Assembly (NCBI GenBank): GCA_035041965.1 | Contig: JAPYMA010003047.1 | Location: forward strand, 1-64,000 | Origin: Anisakis pegreffii | Lineage: Eukaryota; Nematoda; Chromadorea; Rhabditida; Anisakidae | Reading direction: 5' to 3' | DNA: 64,000 nt | Part shown: in pieces, positions 49,694 through 62,713 of the stretch | How positions within the stretch are numbered: the stretch's first letter is position 1 | Layout of the letters: each line of letters starts with the position of its first letter | Translations under genes and position numbers: made by a program | Notes under the pieces: model-generated | The model's database searches: none | What the model was told of the DNA's origin: nothing | Seen by the model: only the letters and a program-made list of their open reading frames with translations

Positions 49694-51523
49694 TTTGATT
49701 CGAGTTCGAGTGCTTTCTGTAGCAATCAAGCGATAAAAGCTAAAAATATACGCGATATGAAATACTCCAAATAATGCCAATACCGAATAACAACCTATCA
49801 AACGATAGAATCAAACAACACACACTAATAATAAACATTAGCAAAAATACTCGAACAATTGGTTTTACTGACCAATTTGTAACAATACAATAAAGTCACC
49901 CAAAGGATTTCCTGCGTAGAACTCTTTATTAATGACAATGTGAAAATGTAATAGAACGATTGAAAATTTAACTGCAAATTACAACGAATGAAGAGAACAT
50001 AACATCACTACCAATAACGAAGATAATCGTGAAATAATGCGAAAATTTGAACAAATTTCTCAGAATAACAGCCAGACTAATGTTGTAGCACTGTTCGGGA
50101 ATTGAGTTAAACTCGCCGTTCTGAGTGTTCAATTGAGACTTACCCTGGAATAAGAGGTTCACCTCGCGTTTATACTGAAGCCTGAGACTCATCCAGAGTC
50201 ACGCTCTGGCTTATAGCATTAAACCATTCATAACTTATCATGAACAATAATGATAATAATGTTACTAATAATAATTATTACTATTACAATAAGAATAATA
50301 ATACAATGCGCGAAATTACTACACACATCAATATTGATGAAAATGCTATAAAAATAACATTAGTACATTATTACTGTTAAGTTAGTGCAGATAAATAGAA
50401 ATCATAATAATAATGACAATAATAACAATTAAATAGTAATAAAGATAATAGCAATAATAATGCAAATAACGTGATCAGTAATCAAAATCATAGCAATGTG
50501 AACACATTATTAACAGTGACTTCTCACAATTCCCTCCAGAAACTATTCAACATTTCAATTGAATAACGTCAACCAGAACGATAATCAAACTGATACTACA
50601 TACAGTAATCATTACCATAATAACAGCGATACTGGTGATATCAACATATCAATAACAATAATAATGAGTAAAATAAAAATAATGAAATGACCTGATATTA
50701 GCATTTTAGACGGCAGGATTAATTAGTTTTCGCGAGGAACATCAGAGCAATTTTGGAGTTACGACGCTCCTCGTCAACAAACGTACACTCACGCTGATTT
50801 CTGTGATTTTCAACGAAAGTCTCGAAGTGACGATGCCTCATGGCTTTGGTTGAGTCTCAAGTCTATCCTCGTGCTTAGGCATTGACCTAACCTGAGACTG
50901 GACCTGAGTCTCAACTTGATGCTAAACCTATGAGGGTTAGAAATTCAATTGTGTTTCTTTCTGCTAAAATTCAATTAGCACAAATTTTCTCCCTCTTCGA
51001 AGGACTATCGTCAATCGTCACAGATTTCTCGCACAGTAGAGAATAATAATGACTCTCCGACCACCAAAACGCTTGTCTCTCTTCCCTAAAATTTGGTGGC
51101 AACCGAAAGCGTCAAAAATTCAGAAAATTCCCTCTGATCAGGCGGCAATGATGACAACAACGGTAATATGGACAATATACAGTAATATTATACAGAATAA
51201 TATGAATAATAGTGATAATAATGTATAGCAGCAAGTAACTTATGCACACAAAATTCTCACAGCTATTATTCTCCAATCGAGGGCCAGTACACATACTGTA
51301 AAAACAGAACAAAACAGTATAAGCATTATTACATCGTACAGGATACGGTATTTTCGAACCAATGAAACAAAAAATAGTAATCATACTTATAATTACAATT
51401 AGTCGCAACAGTGATAATCATTCACACTGAAATTAATATTAATCAACGATTGTAATAATAATAAAGATCCACAACAAAACACAACAACAGCAATAAAAGC
51501 GATCCAATTCTCGCAACATTCAC
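49694..51523. other. Intergenic, AT-rich
   Basis: This lies between the small membrane-protein gene and the 3' end of the PAT1 homologue. It contains long imperfect AAT/ATA-rich runs (about 50230-50680 and 51170-51240). No gene or dispersed repeat was recognised. Confidence 0.5.
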
Positions 51524-54500
51524 TCATAAAAACTCCCGTATTCTCATTGCGACCGCTTTCTCTGTGTATTTGTCGAAGTTTTCTTTCAGCCAATTTTTCA
51601 AACATTTCAAATCTTCTGCTGTAATACTCAATACTCCATCTTGTTGTTCCACACATTCACTGTCATGTTGATCTTCTTTATTTTCATTATTACCATTTTT
51701 GCCATTATTATTATTATTATTATTGTAGTACGTGTTATAATCGCTATCCATCGGACAGTGGGCCGACGTACTTTTGAACCATTCAAATAACGGTATTCCA
51801 ATCATTACTAGGTCATCCAACTGCGACCAATTCACTTGCCGTGCAAAACTAATCAGCAATCCCATCAGCAAGTTCACCAGAAACTGAAATTTCTTCGTAC
51901 TTGAAACTACTTCATACGGTAATTCTACCCATTTCATTACCGTATGCCCCGTAAATTCATTGGCTGTGAGCCCTTCATCCCAATAATCGTAAACCCCGCC
52001 TACTTCACAAACCTCGCTCATCGCCGTATGTAGGCGCTCTAGCGATGGTATTTGCACTGTAACCCAATAGACGAGTATAAATATTCACTCAAAAGCGACT
52101 CAATATTTTTAATTTGGGTTGTTGCATAAGTTCGTGCGCTTTATCTAAGTTTTCTAAAACTTCGTTTTCAAACCACAAACGCTAATCACTCAATCGACAA
52201 TGTATTCTCCTTCGATTTCCACGACTTCATGCCATCGTTTCACCAGGTTGTCGATTCCACGACGATAGAATCCCGCTGGCTTCGAGGCGAAGAAATCGTC
52301 TAGCCACGTTTTGAGGGCATGGTCGTTGTCGAAGGCTATACCGCTAGGGCTTTTCAAGAGGGAACGGAAGAGGTGGTAGTCAGATGGAGCGAGGTCTGGC
52401 GAATAAGGTGGATGAAGCAAAATTTTCCATCCAAGCTCCAAGATCGTTTTTCTGATCAGAATTTGCCATGCGGGGCGCGCGTTGCCACGCTGCAGGATGA
52501 CCTTGTTCACGATATCGGGTCGTTTGTTCTAAATAACCCGGTTGAGTGGATTCAGTTGCTCGTTGTACAATGCAGCATTGACTGCTTCGTCTTTCTGAAG
52601 CTGGTTGACGCGGATTCTGATGGATGAGAACATTCAGACGCCCCTCGTCGAGAGCCAACATACGACCTGAACGTCGCCCGCCCTTCCGTCTCCCGAAGTC
52701 GCCCTTCGCGAAATCTCCGTATACGGTACAAATGCCACAAGCGATCGTTCAGCCCCGATTGAATGTACAAAGTAGCACTTGTCGAAAATGCGTTTTTTCG
52801 TCCACCTGACACTTCATTTCATCCTGCTGAAGATCCGGACGAAACAAAACTATTGTAGATCGCCTAACACAGTTGCGAAGAGCAGAAAATCCTCTATCGA
52901 TTGGTGTATAGCACTCCGCTGGGAAAGTGGATTTTTGCCGGAATAATTCAATTTGAATAACAGCGCATGAACTTATGCATCAATCCAATAAAATTAACCA
53001 AAGTATACGTCGAAGTGAATACGGAATGAAAATGATAAATAACAACTGTAAGTAATAATGAATGCAGTAACCTAATACAGTAACAATAATGAAACCTACC
53101 GTATTTTTGCAGATGTTTTTTGCATCGAACAACTCATTAATCGGCAGAATACGGATTAGTTTTATGAGATTATCGAACGACAACAACGAAAACGTTTCAA
53201 AAAGTGCATTCGATAGAGAGGTATTTAACTGCAATGTTCATGTCTATCATACTGCTAGGCAGTTTTATGCATTATTATTGACTTTTACAGCACTGATTAT
53301 TGCTAAGACTATAGGCAGCAATAAATAATTTTAATTAACACGATTTAATTAACCGTTGTTTACTCGATTATTATGCCCGTTTCATACACGAAATTCCGCC
53401 CACGAACGATGGCAACACACCGGCTTCCGGCCACAAAAAATCGGCAATACACCAAGTCCCACCGACGAGTAATTGGTTGGCATAATCAAAGAGGAATAAT
53501 AAGAAGAAATATGAAACGCCTTACCTGTTCCTGCGCTACTTTTTGCGTTATAACTGGCATAACATTCACAAAACTCTCCAGCAATACTAACAACTTTGCT
53601 TGACATGCAGTATTACCACTGTTGTTATTATTGTATTTATTAGTATTGCCATTACAACTGCTATACTTATTGCAATAATCACGATAGTAAACGTGAATAT
53701 TTTTCAGTGTACGCGCGAACAAGCCTCGTCCCTTGTTTATTATCAGCACAATACGTAGATTTGCTTTCATATATTCAGAAATCATTTCCAAACGTTTCTC
53801 GATTTCCTCTTGTAATTGAGCGCTGAAATATTCATTAGTAGCATTATTATTATTATTATTATTATTATTAAGTAATCCGTATAATAAATAATAAGTAATA
53901 ATAAATTAATAATAAATAATAAGTATTCTAATAAACTCACGTTTGTTCTTTCAATTCAATATCATTACAAATATCAACAATACTATTGAGTGACCTGAAT
54001 CTTTCCTCCACTTCCAAATGTAATGACGCAACACATTCCAATTGCATCAACAACGCTTTCAATTTCTTTTGCACTGATGAATTTTTCAGTTGCGATTGAC
54101 GTTCGTCCTCTTCTGCGTTCTCACTGTGAACGTCGATCAGCTGCAGATGGCTATTATCATATTATCACTGCTACCCTTTTACTTATCATTATCAGTTGCC
54201 TCTACTATGCACTATCGTGCACGATCGGTGGTGGGATCCGACCGACAGCCGCTCACGGTTTCGGTCGGAATTCCGATCGAACCATTCCGACGGTCGGAAT
54301 GACGAGATGCCAACTCGGTCAGATTCCGACCGAGCAAAATTTCGCTCGATTCGTGATCATTACATATCAGCAGTGGCTCTTCTATGAGTTCGGTAAAAAA
54401 CGGCGGAAGGCAAGTTCCCCGGGCAGAAATTCCAGGGCGTCATGGGCAACTGAGAAGGGCGTTGACATGTCTTTATTAATTAACTCTTTTTCTTCCGCAG

Positions 54501-57500
54501 TTTTCCGGAAACTTTTCTTCAAGCGCTTCCTTCTCAAGAAATTGAGAAGGAAGCGCTTTGATAACACTGATGAATGGTTAGCAGCAAATTTACTGATCAT
54601 TGAAACAGTTCTCCAAATTTCACGAACAAATTTCAGACTGTGAAATTGCGAATCAACCACGAGTAAATCATTTTAAATCAAGTGTTACTCTTATCATTCT
54701 TACTATTGCAGTATAATTATTAGACTAGATAACAATAGATAACACGTTAAACTATACAATAGTTTGAATGTGAAATTATGAATGGACGTAGGGACAGAGT
54801 GCAATCCTTTATAGCCGAATCCAATGTCGTCGCACTCAGAAATCTAGCCGTTCGCAACCCCATTGATAATATAAACTTAATAATGATGATTACAGATACG
54901 ACGAAAACATACCTGTCTGGGATAATACGCTGACGACAGCGTGGGTTTACCAAGACTTCCTTCAAAAGTGGGCGGTATATAATGATGTGGGGTACTCGGA
55001 TTAGTATTACTACTATTGGTTGTTGTTGTTGTTGAATCTTTTTCCGTTTTCTTCTCTGATTCTTGCAAACAAGCAGCATCTTTTTCAGTTTTGTTTGCTC
55101 TATGATGCTTTTTTCGCCATACCTTCAAATATTGAAGCTTTTTCATATTATATTTTTCATCACTCTTATTCTCTACTCGCTCATATCACTACACTATTTC
55201 CAGTCAATCTCATTCTCTATCTGCTCATATAAACAACATTGTTTCTATTCAATCTCATTCTCTATCTGCTCATATAAACAACATTGTTTCTATTCAATCT
55301 CATTCTCTATCTGCTCATATAAACAACATTGTTTCTATTCAATCTCATTCTCTATCTGCTCATATAAACAACATTGTTTCTATTCAATCTCATTCTCTAT
55401 CTGCTCATATAAACAACATTGTTTCTATTCAATCTCATTCTCTATCTGCTCATATAAACAACATTGTTTCTATTCAATCTCATTCTCTATCTGCTCATAT
55501 AAACAACATTGTTTCTATTCAATCTCATTCTCTATCTGCTCATATAAACAACATTGTCTCTATTCAATCTCATTCTCTATCTGCTCATATAAACAACTTT
55601 GTTTCTATTCAATCTCATTCTCTAACACGGAATAAAAATAACGAGAAATGTAATGTAAATAAAAGCAACACTAAAAAATGGTGAACACTATAAAACGAAT
55701 AAAAAATCACCGCATAATAATAATCATCTTCGAATGGATTTCCACTCTGTCCTTGACACTGTAATGTTTGTATTTTGATCAACCATTCTCGCTCCTTCTT
55801 TGACATAAATCCGGCATACGGATCAAACGCGAAGTCGCTTATTGTTTTACCTTTATTTGATAATTTTATCACTGCATTAATTACGACTATATTTGCTAGT
55901 ATATTCTGCTACGGAATCTCACTTCAGTGCCTCTTCGTGTCGTAGTGGAGACTCTGTTGGTTCGATAGCTACGGTAGCCATGCGAAAGCTCTCACAGATC
56001 TAACCAAGCCAAAAAGTCACCGTATTTGCAACCACTACAGCGAGATCAATTCGCTTAAGCAAATCACCTAGACCTTGTCTACTAACGATTGAAAATCAGC
56101 CCAGCTGAAGAGGTAAACTAGGCCTGCCCGCAGCCTAGCCAGCGGGGTGACGCCACCATCTCTGGCTAAAACAATACCAACGAATGGACTTCGGTACTCT
56201 CTCCTTGTCACTCTCAGTCTCTAATCCTCCCTTATTCGAAACTATTGCTTATGGCATTCTCTTTCTCATCCTCTCATAGCACAATACTCTTCTGCCATCT
56301 ATTATATGCTATTATAAACACAGATCAGAAAAACAATAATGAATCTCACCTGAAGGCAAATTTTTTGACGAACGTTTTACATTACTATTATTGTAAACAC
56401 GATTGAAACTACCAACAGCATTATTATTAATATTGTTATTATAATTATTTGTATAATAGCGTTGTGAAGGCATCGATGTAGATAATTGCGTGGGCATGTT
56501 TGGTCTAAATTTTTGCAATAGTAACTATAATAATAACAACAATAGCAACAATAAAACATCAAAAACATTAAAAATAAAAACGATACCAATGAATAACAGC
56601 AACAATGATAAGAATACAATAATAATAATAATAATAATCAAACAACCACCTTATAATCTGAGGTTCACCTCTTTGCATTTGCGCATAATGCGGCGGCGGC
56701 ATAAGCGGCGGAGGCTGACCAAAAGATTGCGGAGCTGGCATCTGACTGAACGCTCGAATCTGTGCCGCAAAATTCGGAGGTAGTTCGCGGAGCTGGCCAT
56801 TCAAATGTGCTGGAAGGGAAACATTCTAACTCTGCATACAACTAGAGCCAATAATAATGAATAATAATGCCAATAGTAACAACAATAATAATAATAATGG
56901 TAATGATAATAATAAAAATAATAATAATAAATACAATAATAATAAGAAATATAACAACCAACAATAATGATAACAAAAACACATTCAAAAAAGCGCCACC
57001 AACCTCGCAACGTCTGCGCCATAAACGGAGGCATGAACGGTGGAAACGGGGGGAACTGGAAGTTGCCTCCAGCGGGCTGCTGTGGTCCCGTCCCGGACAG
57101 CAATTGTTGTTGTGACAGTGTTGGATTATTCATCAATTGATTACTAATCGTATTCATATTGGATGTATTATTTAGTATACTATTCATATTATTATTCTCT
57201 TGGCAATTCCTTAGTTGATTATTGACTGCTCCTTCATCTGATTTACCAGTAGTATCAGCGTTGTTATTGTTATTATATGGATACATTGGCGTGGGGGTAT
57301 TTCGTTGTTTTGAAGCCAGCTCCATTAACATTTGCTGCTCAAAATCTGCTACTGTCATCGCACCTTCTGAAAGATGAGCTGCAATGATAGTTGTCGCAAC
57401 TGAGCCCTCTTGAATGAGATCAAACTTTGTCAAAGATTTTCCACCGACGCGTTCTGAATCGAACTCACGCCTTCTGAACAGATCGCATCCTCAGAGCCCA

Positions 57501-60500
57501 GCATCGTTACACCATTTCACTATCGGCCCATTGCTCAACCATTTCTATTTGATTTAACTACTATCTTCTTATTATTGTTACTTTGAAATGGAGTGGTTGT
57601 TCTGTCAATCGCAGTGAGCGATCGGTGCAATATTTATTTAATTAGAGTAATGATTATTTATTGAATTGGTATTTGACTGCATTTAATTATGCAAAGTATT
57701 CACGGCGACTAATTAATTACTCGATTGTGTTCGGTTGGCTGCTCGTCTAGCCAGCGGAATGGCGTAAGTTGTGGCTAAAACAATGCGCACGGAAACACTG
57801 CGAGCATTGTGGCCAACGTTTGACAGCCTGACCAATCCAGATAAATTATCTTCTTTAAGTACTATCATCGGTGTATGCTGGATTTTTGCGCTAGTCGCTT
57901 CATTCCAGCGAAGTTAGCTTCGCCCGAATTCCGAAGCTAGCGTTGCTGTGTCGGACAACAAAGAAACACTCCAAAAATTCCAGCAAATCAAATTCTGCCC
58001 AGAAAGTATTTCCAACAATAACAAGTAACAAAAATGAACATTGCACATGACAGCAAAATAAACATCAACATTCAAATACGATTGAAATTACAATCAAAAA
58101 TGAGCGAAAAAAAATCCCCCACACACCTGATGGTATAGGCATAGGCTGTGGTGGTTTATGTTCGGTGGTCGGAGGTTGTCGCACACTGGAACTGGCCAAT
58201 TGGCTTCGTTCAATTTCTTCCAACGTTAACGCATTTTTTGGTATTGCAGCCAATACACTCTTCGGTTTCTGCGTACTTGCACTGGCTGTTGCCCACTCGA
58301 ATATGATGACCATAATTATCATTTCACAATAGTGTGATGGCAACCAACCGAAGTTCGGTTGGCAAAATTCAGTGGAAATTTTCAAATTCGGATTCCGGAC
58401 GAACAATGCAGGTGGTGTTCCATCGGAATACCGCATTTCAGCGTCACAAAATGTGAATTCGGTTGCATTCCGATCGTCGCAGAGTTTCGAAAGACGGCCG
58501 AAACAGCCGAATTCAGAATGTAAAAAAGTGAATTCAGTGGGATTCCGAGCGAAGAATTTTCAAATCTGATTCAACAAATTCCTAATTTTGCAATTCTGCA
58601 AAGTCAATCAGATCGGATTCTGATTGAACTGAAACTTCATTCGGATACCGTCACTATTTGGTAATATCACACTATTAGGAATGGTTACAATACTGGGCAA
58701 AGGCGAAGTATGATCCCTTCTCGATGCCCTCCCTGCACACCTCAAGCAGATATCAAACCAATCCCCTTCACAAAGTAAACGTTGAAACATTTCTTGGGCT
58801 ATTTGGTGATACGAATAACACTCGTAATCATGCCTCCTCCTTACTATTACATATTATGCGTGCATAAAAATTCTTACCACATTTTGCTGCTGCTGCTTGT
58901 TAATGTTCCTAATGTTGTTATTGTTATTATTAATGAATTCAATTGCAGCCTGTGTTATTGAGCTTGTTAACTGCTGTGGAGCAGCAGTGGACGAGCTGTT
59001 CCATAATGAGGCATTTTGGGGGGCTGCGCTCGGAGGATTATTCAACCACAAAGATTCCAGTGTTCCCTATAAACATGATACTAATACTGATAATGGATAA
59101 TATTACTGATGACTGCTCATACCCACAAGTAATTCAGAGGTATTCTCCTTCTTACTTCGGTTTCCCTTCCCCCGTCTCATCTCAATAAGAAGGAAAATCG
59201 AAACACGAATCGGATGGAAATTATTCTTTAAAACCAAAGAATTTCTCACTGAAAGGAGGGTTGAAATGGTTTTGAAACGACAGTGTTTGTATAATACAAC
59301 GAATGTACACTTCGGGCGGTGTTATAGGCATGAGAACGCGAACCTAGACAAACAGAATGGAACACATGACGAAGGTGGCACCAATAAGGAGGGAGAGGGT
59401 GATGGTAGGGGTGACATTATGGGACAGGAAGCCGAATTAATTGCAGCTGAGAAGGTACGAAAGTTAAGCTGGTAACTAATTTGCAAAATGTGCGACGGAA
59501 AGGAAAATTAATTGCACAAGAAAAATAGCGCTGAAGATTAGTGAGAACTGGGCGAAGAGGTCTATAGTGCGGCAATCTAGAACCAATCGGAAAATCAAGT
59601 CGTGGTCAACGGAAAATGAGATGGCGAGCCAATAGATACAAAATTGTTGCTCAAAGAGCAACTGACTGTGATTAAGGTGATAATGAAGCGATCCTGAAGA
59701 GACCTGCGTGCGAAACGAACGATAATTAGCTGACAATGAGTATAATAATAAACACATAAATTTGTGCGCCAAATGATAATGATAATCAGATTATCAGTTA
59801 AAATATAATACTTCGGCCATAAACTGACAATACCGTTTTGATAATCTTATCGAATGCAGTTGCAGAGTTTAAGATTTTAAGAGGTTTTGGAGAAGGATAC
59901 ACGAAGTGACTGTGTAAATTATGAGCGATGTGGTCATTTGCTTGACAAATTACGAATCGCTAGACCTAATATTAATAAAATAACAACAGAATAATAACAT
60001 TTGAAATAAAATCACGATAAAATTCGTTTAATTTAACAATAATCTCAGCAAACTGAACAATAATGACAAGTAATAAGTACTGCAGACTTTTTATCACGCT
60101 AATACTTGACCTGACTCCACTTGAATATTATTTAAGAATAATTTTTGGACGAGATTTTCAACAATATTATTATACAGGAATTTTTAGTTTCTATGGGACA
60201 GTAGCGCAGAACCTTTGTGCTCGCCTAACCAATAATTCAAGTTAGAATTTCATGACATCAGATGATTTCCAGCGTTATTATTGTTAGCTGCTGCGCGGAA
60301 AGAAGCATGCCAATAAAGGAAGAAGAATGTGATATTGATGATAACAGAGAGGCATGAACTGGTAATGAGTTGCAGTTGGATTTGCTGTTTAAATGAAATT
60401 TTGAACAGCACAAAAACAATGATAATAAATACAACCTAAAAATGCTCAACAGCATTCACAAAAACAAGAACAATAATAAAAATAATAACAAAATTACATT

Positions 60501-61508
60501 AAAAAGTGAATAAAACGTACCAAATTCAACTGATACGATGAGGATGTCGTTGCTTCCCTTCCCATTTCCAAGCCGCCAGTTACGTTTGGTGAATTATTCA
60601 TGTTATTAGTTGTATATATTGAATTAGTGGCATTCATATTATATTGGTTATTAGGATTATATAAAGAATTGATATTGTTATTATCCGCATAACTGATATT
60701 GTTATCAAAATTCGGCAAAGGTATTTGTGATGGATCTGGTGCAGACACTGAAATCTGCGTTTTGCATGGCGAATTCTGTGAGCAAGACGGTTCATCTGCG
60801 CTCCATCCTTCTCTTGGTGAGTCCGACAGTTGCAAAACTTCAGTCTGTAACGATAACGATACTAATTATCATAATTACAATAATATTAGTAATACAATAA
60901 TAACAGTAATAAAAATAATAATAATAATATTCACATAACAACAATAATCATAATAGTAACAACAAAAATAACAATAATAATAGCAGTAGGAGTAATATTT
61001 ACATAATATTATCTATCTTCATGATCGTAATAATCACCAAAAATATCTGTACAATTAATATTAATAATTTTAATAATCAATATGTATAAAAAAATGAACT
61101 GAACCTGTTTTGAATACTGTTCCAAGTCGTCGATAACTAATGAACCGACGTCCGCTCCGAAAGTTTCATCGTTCACAGCATCAATCTCATCGCCGCCATA
61201 TTCACTGCCCACTTCGGATTCCTTCAATTATTATATTAAAAGTAATATTGCTAAAATGATAACAATACTACTCATCATAATAACAATAATAATAATCACA
61301 ATAATACTACCATTAAGCAGTAAATATAAGAAGGATAACAAAATAATGATACAAATTTAAAACAAGAAAAATAAAAAAACAATAAAAACAAAAAGCAACA
61401 ATAATAACGAAACTAATAAATAAGCGAACTCACATCTTCAGGCAGTTCCCCGAACTGGAAATCATCGTCCGGCATTGCAGTGGAGCGATTCAATCCAAGT
61501 CGTGACAT
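51524..61508 (-). CDS. patr-1: PAT1 (PATL1/PATR-1) homologue, mRNA decapping and P-body factor, 14 exons
   Basis: Exons in transcript order are 61434-61508, 61105-61221, 60521-60844, 58878-59066, 58127-58295, 57004-57366, 56650-56809, 56350-56504, 55711-55871, 54913-55122, 53941-54140, 53525-53822, 53096-53228 and 51524-52056. All phases match and give 1028 codons plus TGA. PAT1 bridges decapping activators and deadenylated mRNA in P-bodies. Diagnostic segments are an acidic N-terminus with SEYGGDEIDAVNDETFG, ALTLEEIERSQL (about residue 257), GAMTVADFEQQML (about 294), DPYAGFMSKKEREWLIKIQ (about 534), FEGSLGKPTLSSAYYPRQ (about 624), a helical region with EEDERQSQLKNSSVQKKL, and NKGRGLFARTL in the C-terminal repeat domain. 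Several Asn-rich tracts (for example near residues 130-160, 340-390, 485-500 and 965-971) come from AAT/AAC runs. Introns hold mariner M2, SINE S2c with retroposon A6, a 45-bp minisatellite and hairpins. The 5' end upstream of the chosen ATG is uncertain. Confidence 0.93.
52114..52988 (-). mobile_element. Defective mariner with both terminal inverted repeats (in PAT1 intron 13)
   Basis: An 875-bp element. The ends TTGGGTTGTTGCATAAGTTC (left) and the complement of GAACTTATGCATCAATCCAA (right) pair as an inverted repeat of about 27 bp with few mismatches; TA follows the right end. On the minus strand the C-terminal transposase half is readable (HPPYSPDLAPSDYH, then FASKPAGFYRRGIDNLVKRWHE and a TGA at 52190). 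The usual HDNARPH motif is changed to RGNARPA, so the second catalytic Asp is lost. An internal deletion removes most of the DNA-binding domain and the first Asp region. It is non-autonomous but its ends may still be recognised. It is read in the same direction as the host gene. Confidence 0.92.
54225..54345. repeat. ATTCCGACC palindrome cluster (PAT1 intron)
   Basis: At least six copies of TCGGTCGGAAT or its complement are packed here, including a near-perfect palindrome TCGGTCGGAATTCCGATCGA. Similar ATTCCGA words occur at 58340-58560 in another PAT1 intron. The family is unknown. Confidence 0.5.
54521..54558. repeat. Perfect hairpin, 17-bp arms
   Basis: AAGCGCTTCCTTCTCAA (54521-54537) and its exact complement (54542-54558) surround a GAAA loop. 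It is intronic in the PAT1 homologue, between the exons at 54140 and 54913. Confidence 0.8.
55204..55624. repeat. 45-bp minisatellite, about 9.4 units (PAT1 intron)
   Basis: The unit (AATCTCATTCTCTATCTGCT then CATATAAACAACATTGTTTCTATTC) is repeated nine times almost without change, followed by a partial unit. Because 45 is divisible by three, one plus-strand frame stays open for 190 codons; it lies within the intron 55123-55710 and is not a gene. Confidence 0.95.
56128..56182 (+). mobile_element. Fragment of retroposon family A (A7)
   Basis: GCCTAGCCAGCGGGGTG and GGCTAAAACAATACC match the middle of family A in the A2 orientation. It is a short internal fragment in a PAT1 intron, without ends or duplications. 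Confidence 0.55.
57403..57895 (-). mobile_element. tRNA-like SINE, family S2, copy c, split by retroposon A6
   Basis: S2 sequence from GATCAAACTTTGTCAAAG to GATTTAACTACTATCTTCTT (57403-57570) resumes at 57847 (TATCTTCTTTAAGTACTATC...GCGCTAGTCGC). The tRNA-like head (minus strand TGGGCCGATAGTGAAATGG, box B around GAGTTCGATTC) is intact. Its left end is only about 40 bp from the splice acceptor at 57367. Confidence 0.7.
57571..57846 (+). mobile_element. Short retroposon family A, copy A6, nested in SINE S2c
   Basis: A 276-bp copy is flanked by a perfect 9-bp duplication, TATCTTCTT (57562-57570 and 57847-57855), which is part of the S2 sequence it interrupts. This gives both the insertion site and the order of events. 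It is diverged from A2-A4 and ends GACCAATCCAGATAAAT. Confidence 0.85.
58340..58610. repeat. TTCCGA-rich repeat with palindrome (PAT1 intron)
   Basis: The block contains the palindrome CCAACCGAAGTTCGGTTGG (58344-58362) and several ATTCCG/CGGAAT words. It may be related to the cluster at 54.2 kb. It shows no coding capacity. Confidence 0.4.
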
Positions 61509-62713
61509 TTCGAATATTTATTTATTATAACACTAATTAACCAATTTCGATATTGTTATTTATTTATTATTATTATTATTTTAATAAGCAGTAACAATAA
61601 TAATCACATAACTGAAATGATACATTCAACATTACTTTTGATAATAATAAAAGTAACAACAATAACAGTATGAATCAAAACAAATATTATTATGATAAAA
61701 CGAAATTACACGTAGTAGTAGACGTGGCTGTTCATATCAAGCACTCTTTAATATACAGCAGACACAAACTAAAAATAATCACTGAAATAATTGTAATATT
61801 TCAGATTAATGAATCTTAGTGAATGATGATAAATAACAATAATAATTGATCAAAATCTCGATTGATCAACGCAAATCAACCAATAACGAGGTAATCACAC
61901 GGAAAGAACGCAGACTAATCAACAGCCTACAGGATAATTATCTGTTTTCGTGTCAACCACTAAAGTCATCTCTTCAATTTGCATTACGCCTCTCTTCCTC
62001 TTCATCTCTTGTCACATATAACCATTAAGTCTCTCTCTTGCTTTGTTTTATCTCTCAAACTCTCATAATATTTCGCGCTCTATCGTGGTTGATTAGATAT
62101 TTGCGATGGAAACCGAATGTTCGTCCAGGTTCGGAGCTCGTTTCAAGAGACGATCGGTCATTTCTTGTGTGATGCAGTCGAAAATTATATTAGAAGAGGC
62201 GACAGAGAGTGGAGGTGATTCTTGTGGCGATAGAGAGTCGCGAGGAAGAGAGCATTAGTAAAAGTAAGAAATTGATAAGATGCGTCATGAGATTTGAAGA
62301 ATAAATAGAAAGGATCCAGCTGAATTGTATGAATAGATCATACGGTATTAAAATCCGTATGATAAACAGATTGGAATCTTATCTAGCAATGAATAAAGAA
62401 GATAGCTTTAGATGCATAAATTAGAATCTAAGCTAACATCAACAAACATGTTTATGCCATATAAATGTAAGCTGTGAATAGTCTTAAAAATACCCAAACG
62501 AAATAGACGAGTAATCATATTAAAAATACATACAAAATGGGTTGCCCTTAAACGTACGAATTAAATGTATGAAATATACTAATCATGTCATTACGATGTC
62601 AGTCGTGAAACTCGGTGAATCCGTTCTTCACTCGTATTCATTCGAACCGATATTATGACTATTAGATTGTCATTATCATCAGTATCATTAATATAATCAT
62701 AGTTATGGTTGTT
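61509..62713. other. Upstream region of the PAT1 homologue
   Basis: Contains AAT-rich DNA (61550-61700) directly upstream of the first PAT1 exon, then unique sequence. The promoter should lie here but no clear element was seen. The short frame at 61846-62028 is not supported as a gene. Confidence 0.5.

Noticed and set aside
53381..53520. Open minus-strand frame between two PAT1 exons
   Set aside because: There is no AG acceptor in the right place, and the exons on either side already join in phase without it.
55063..55635. 190-codon plus-strand frame with 15-aa repeats
   Set aside because: It is the 45-bp minisatellite read in frame inside a PAT1 intron; the repeat length divisible by three keeps it open.
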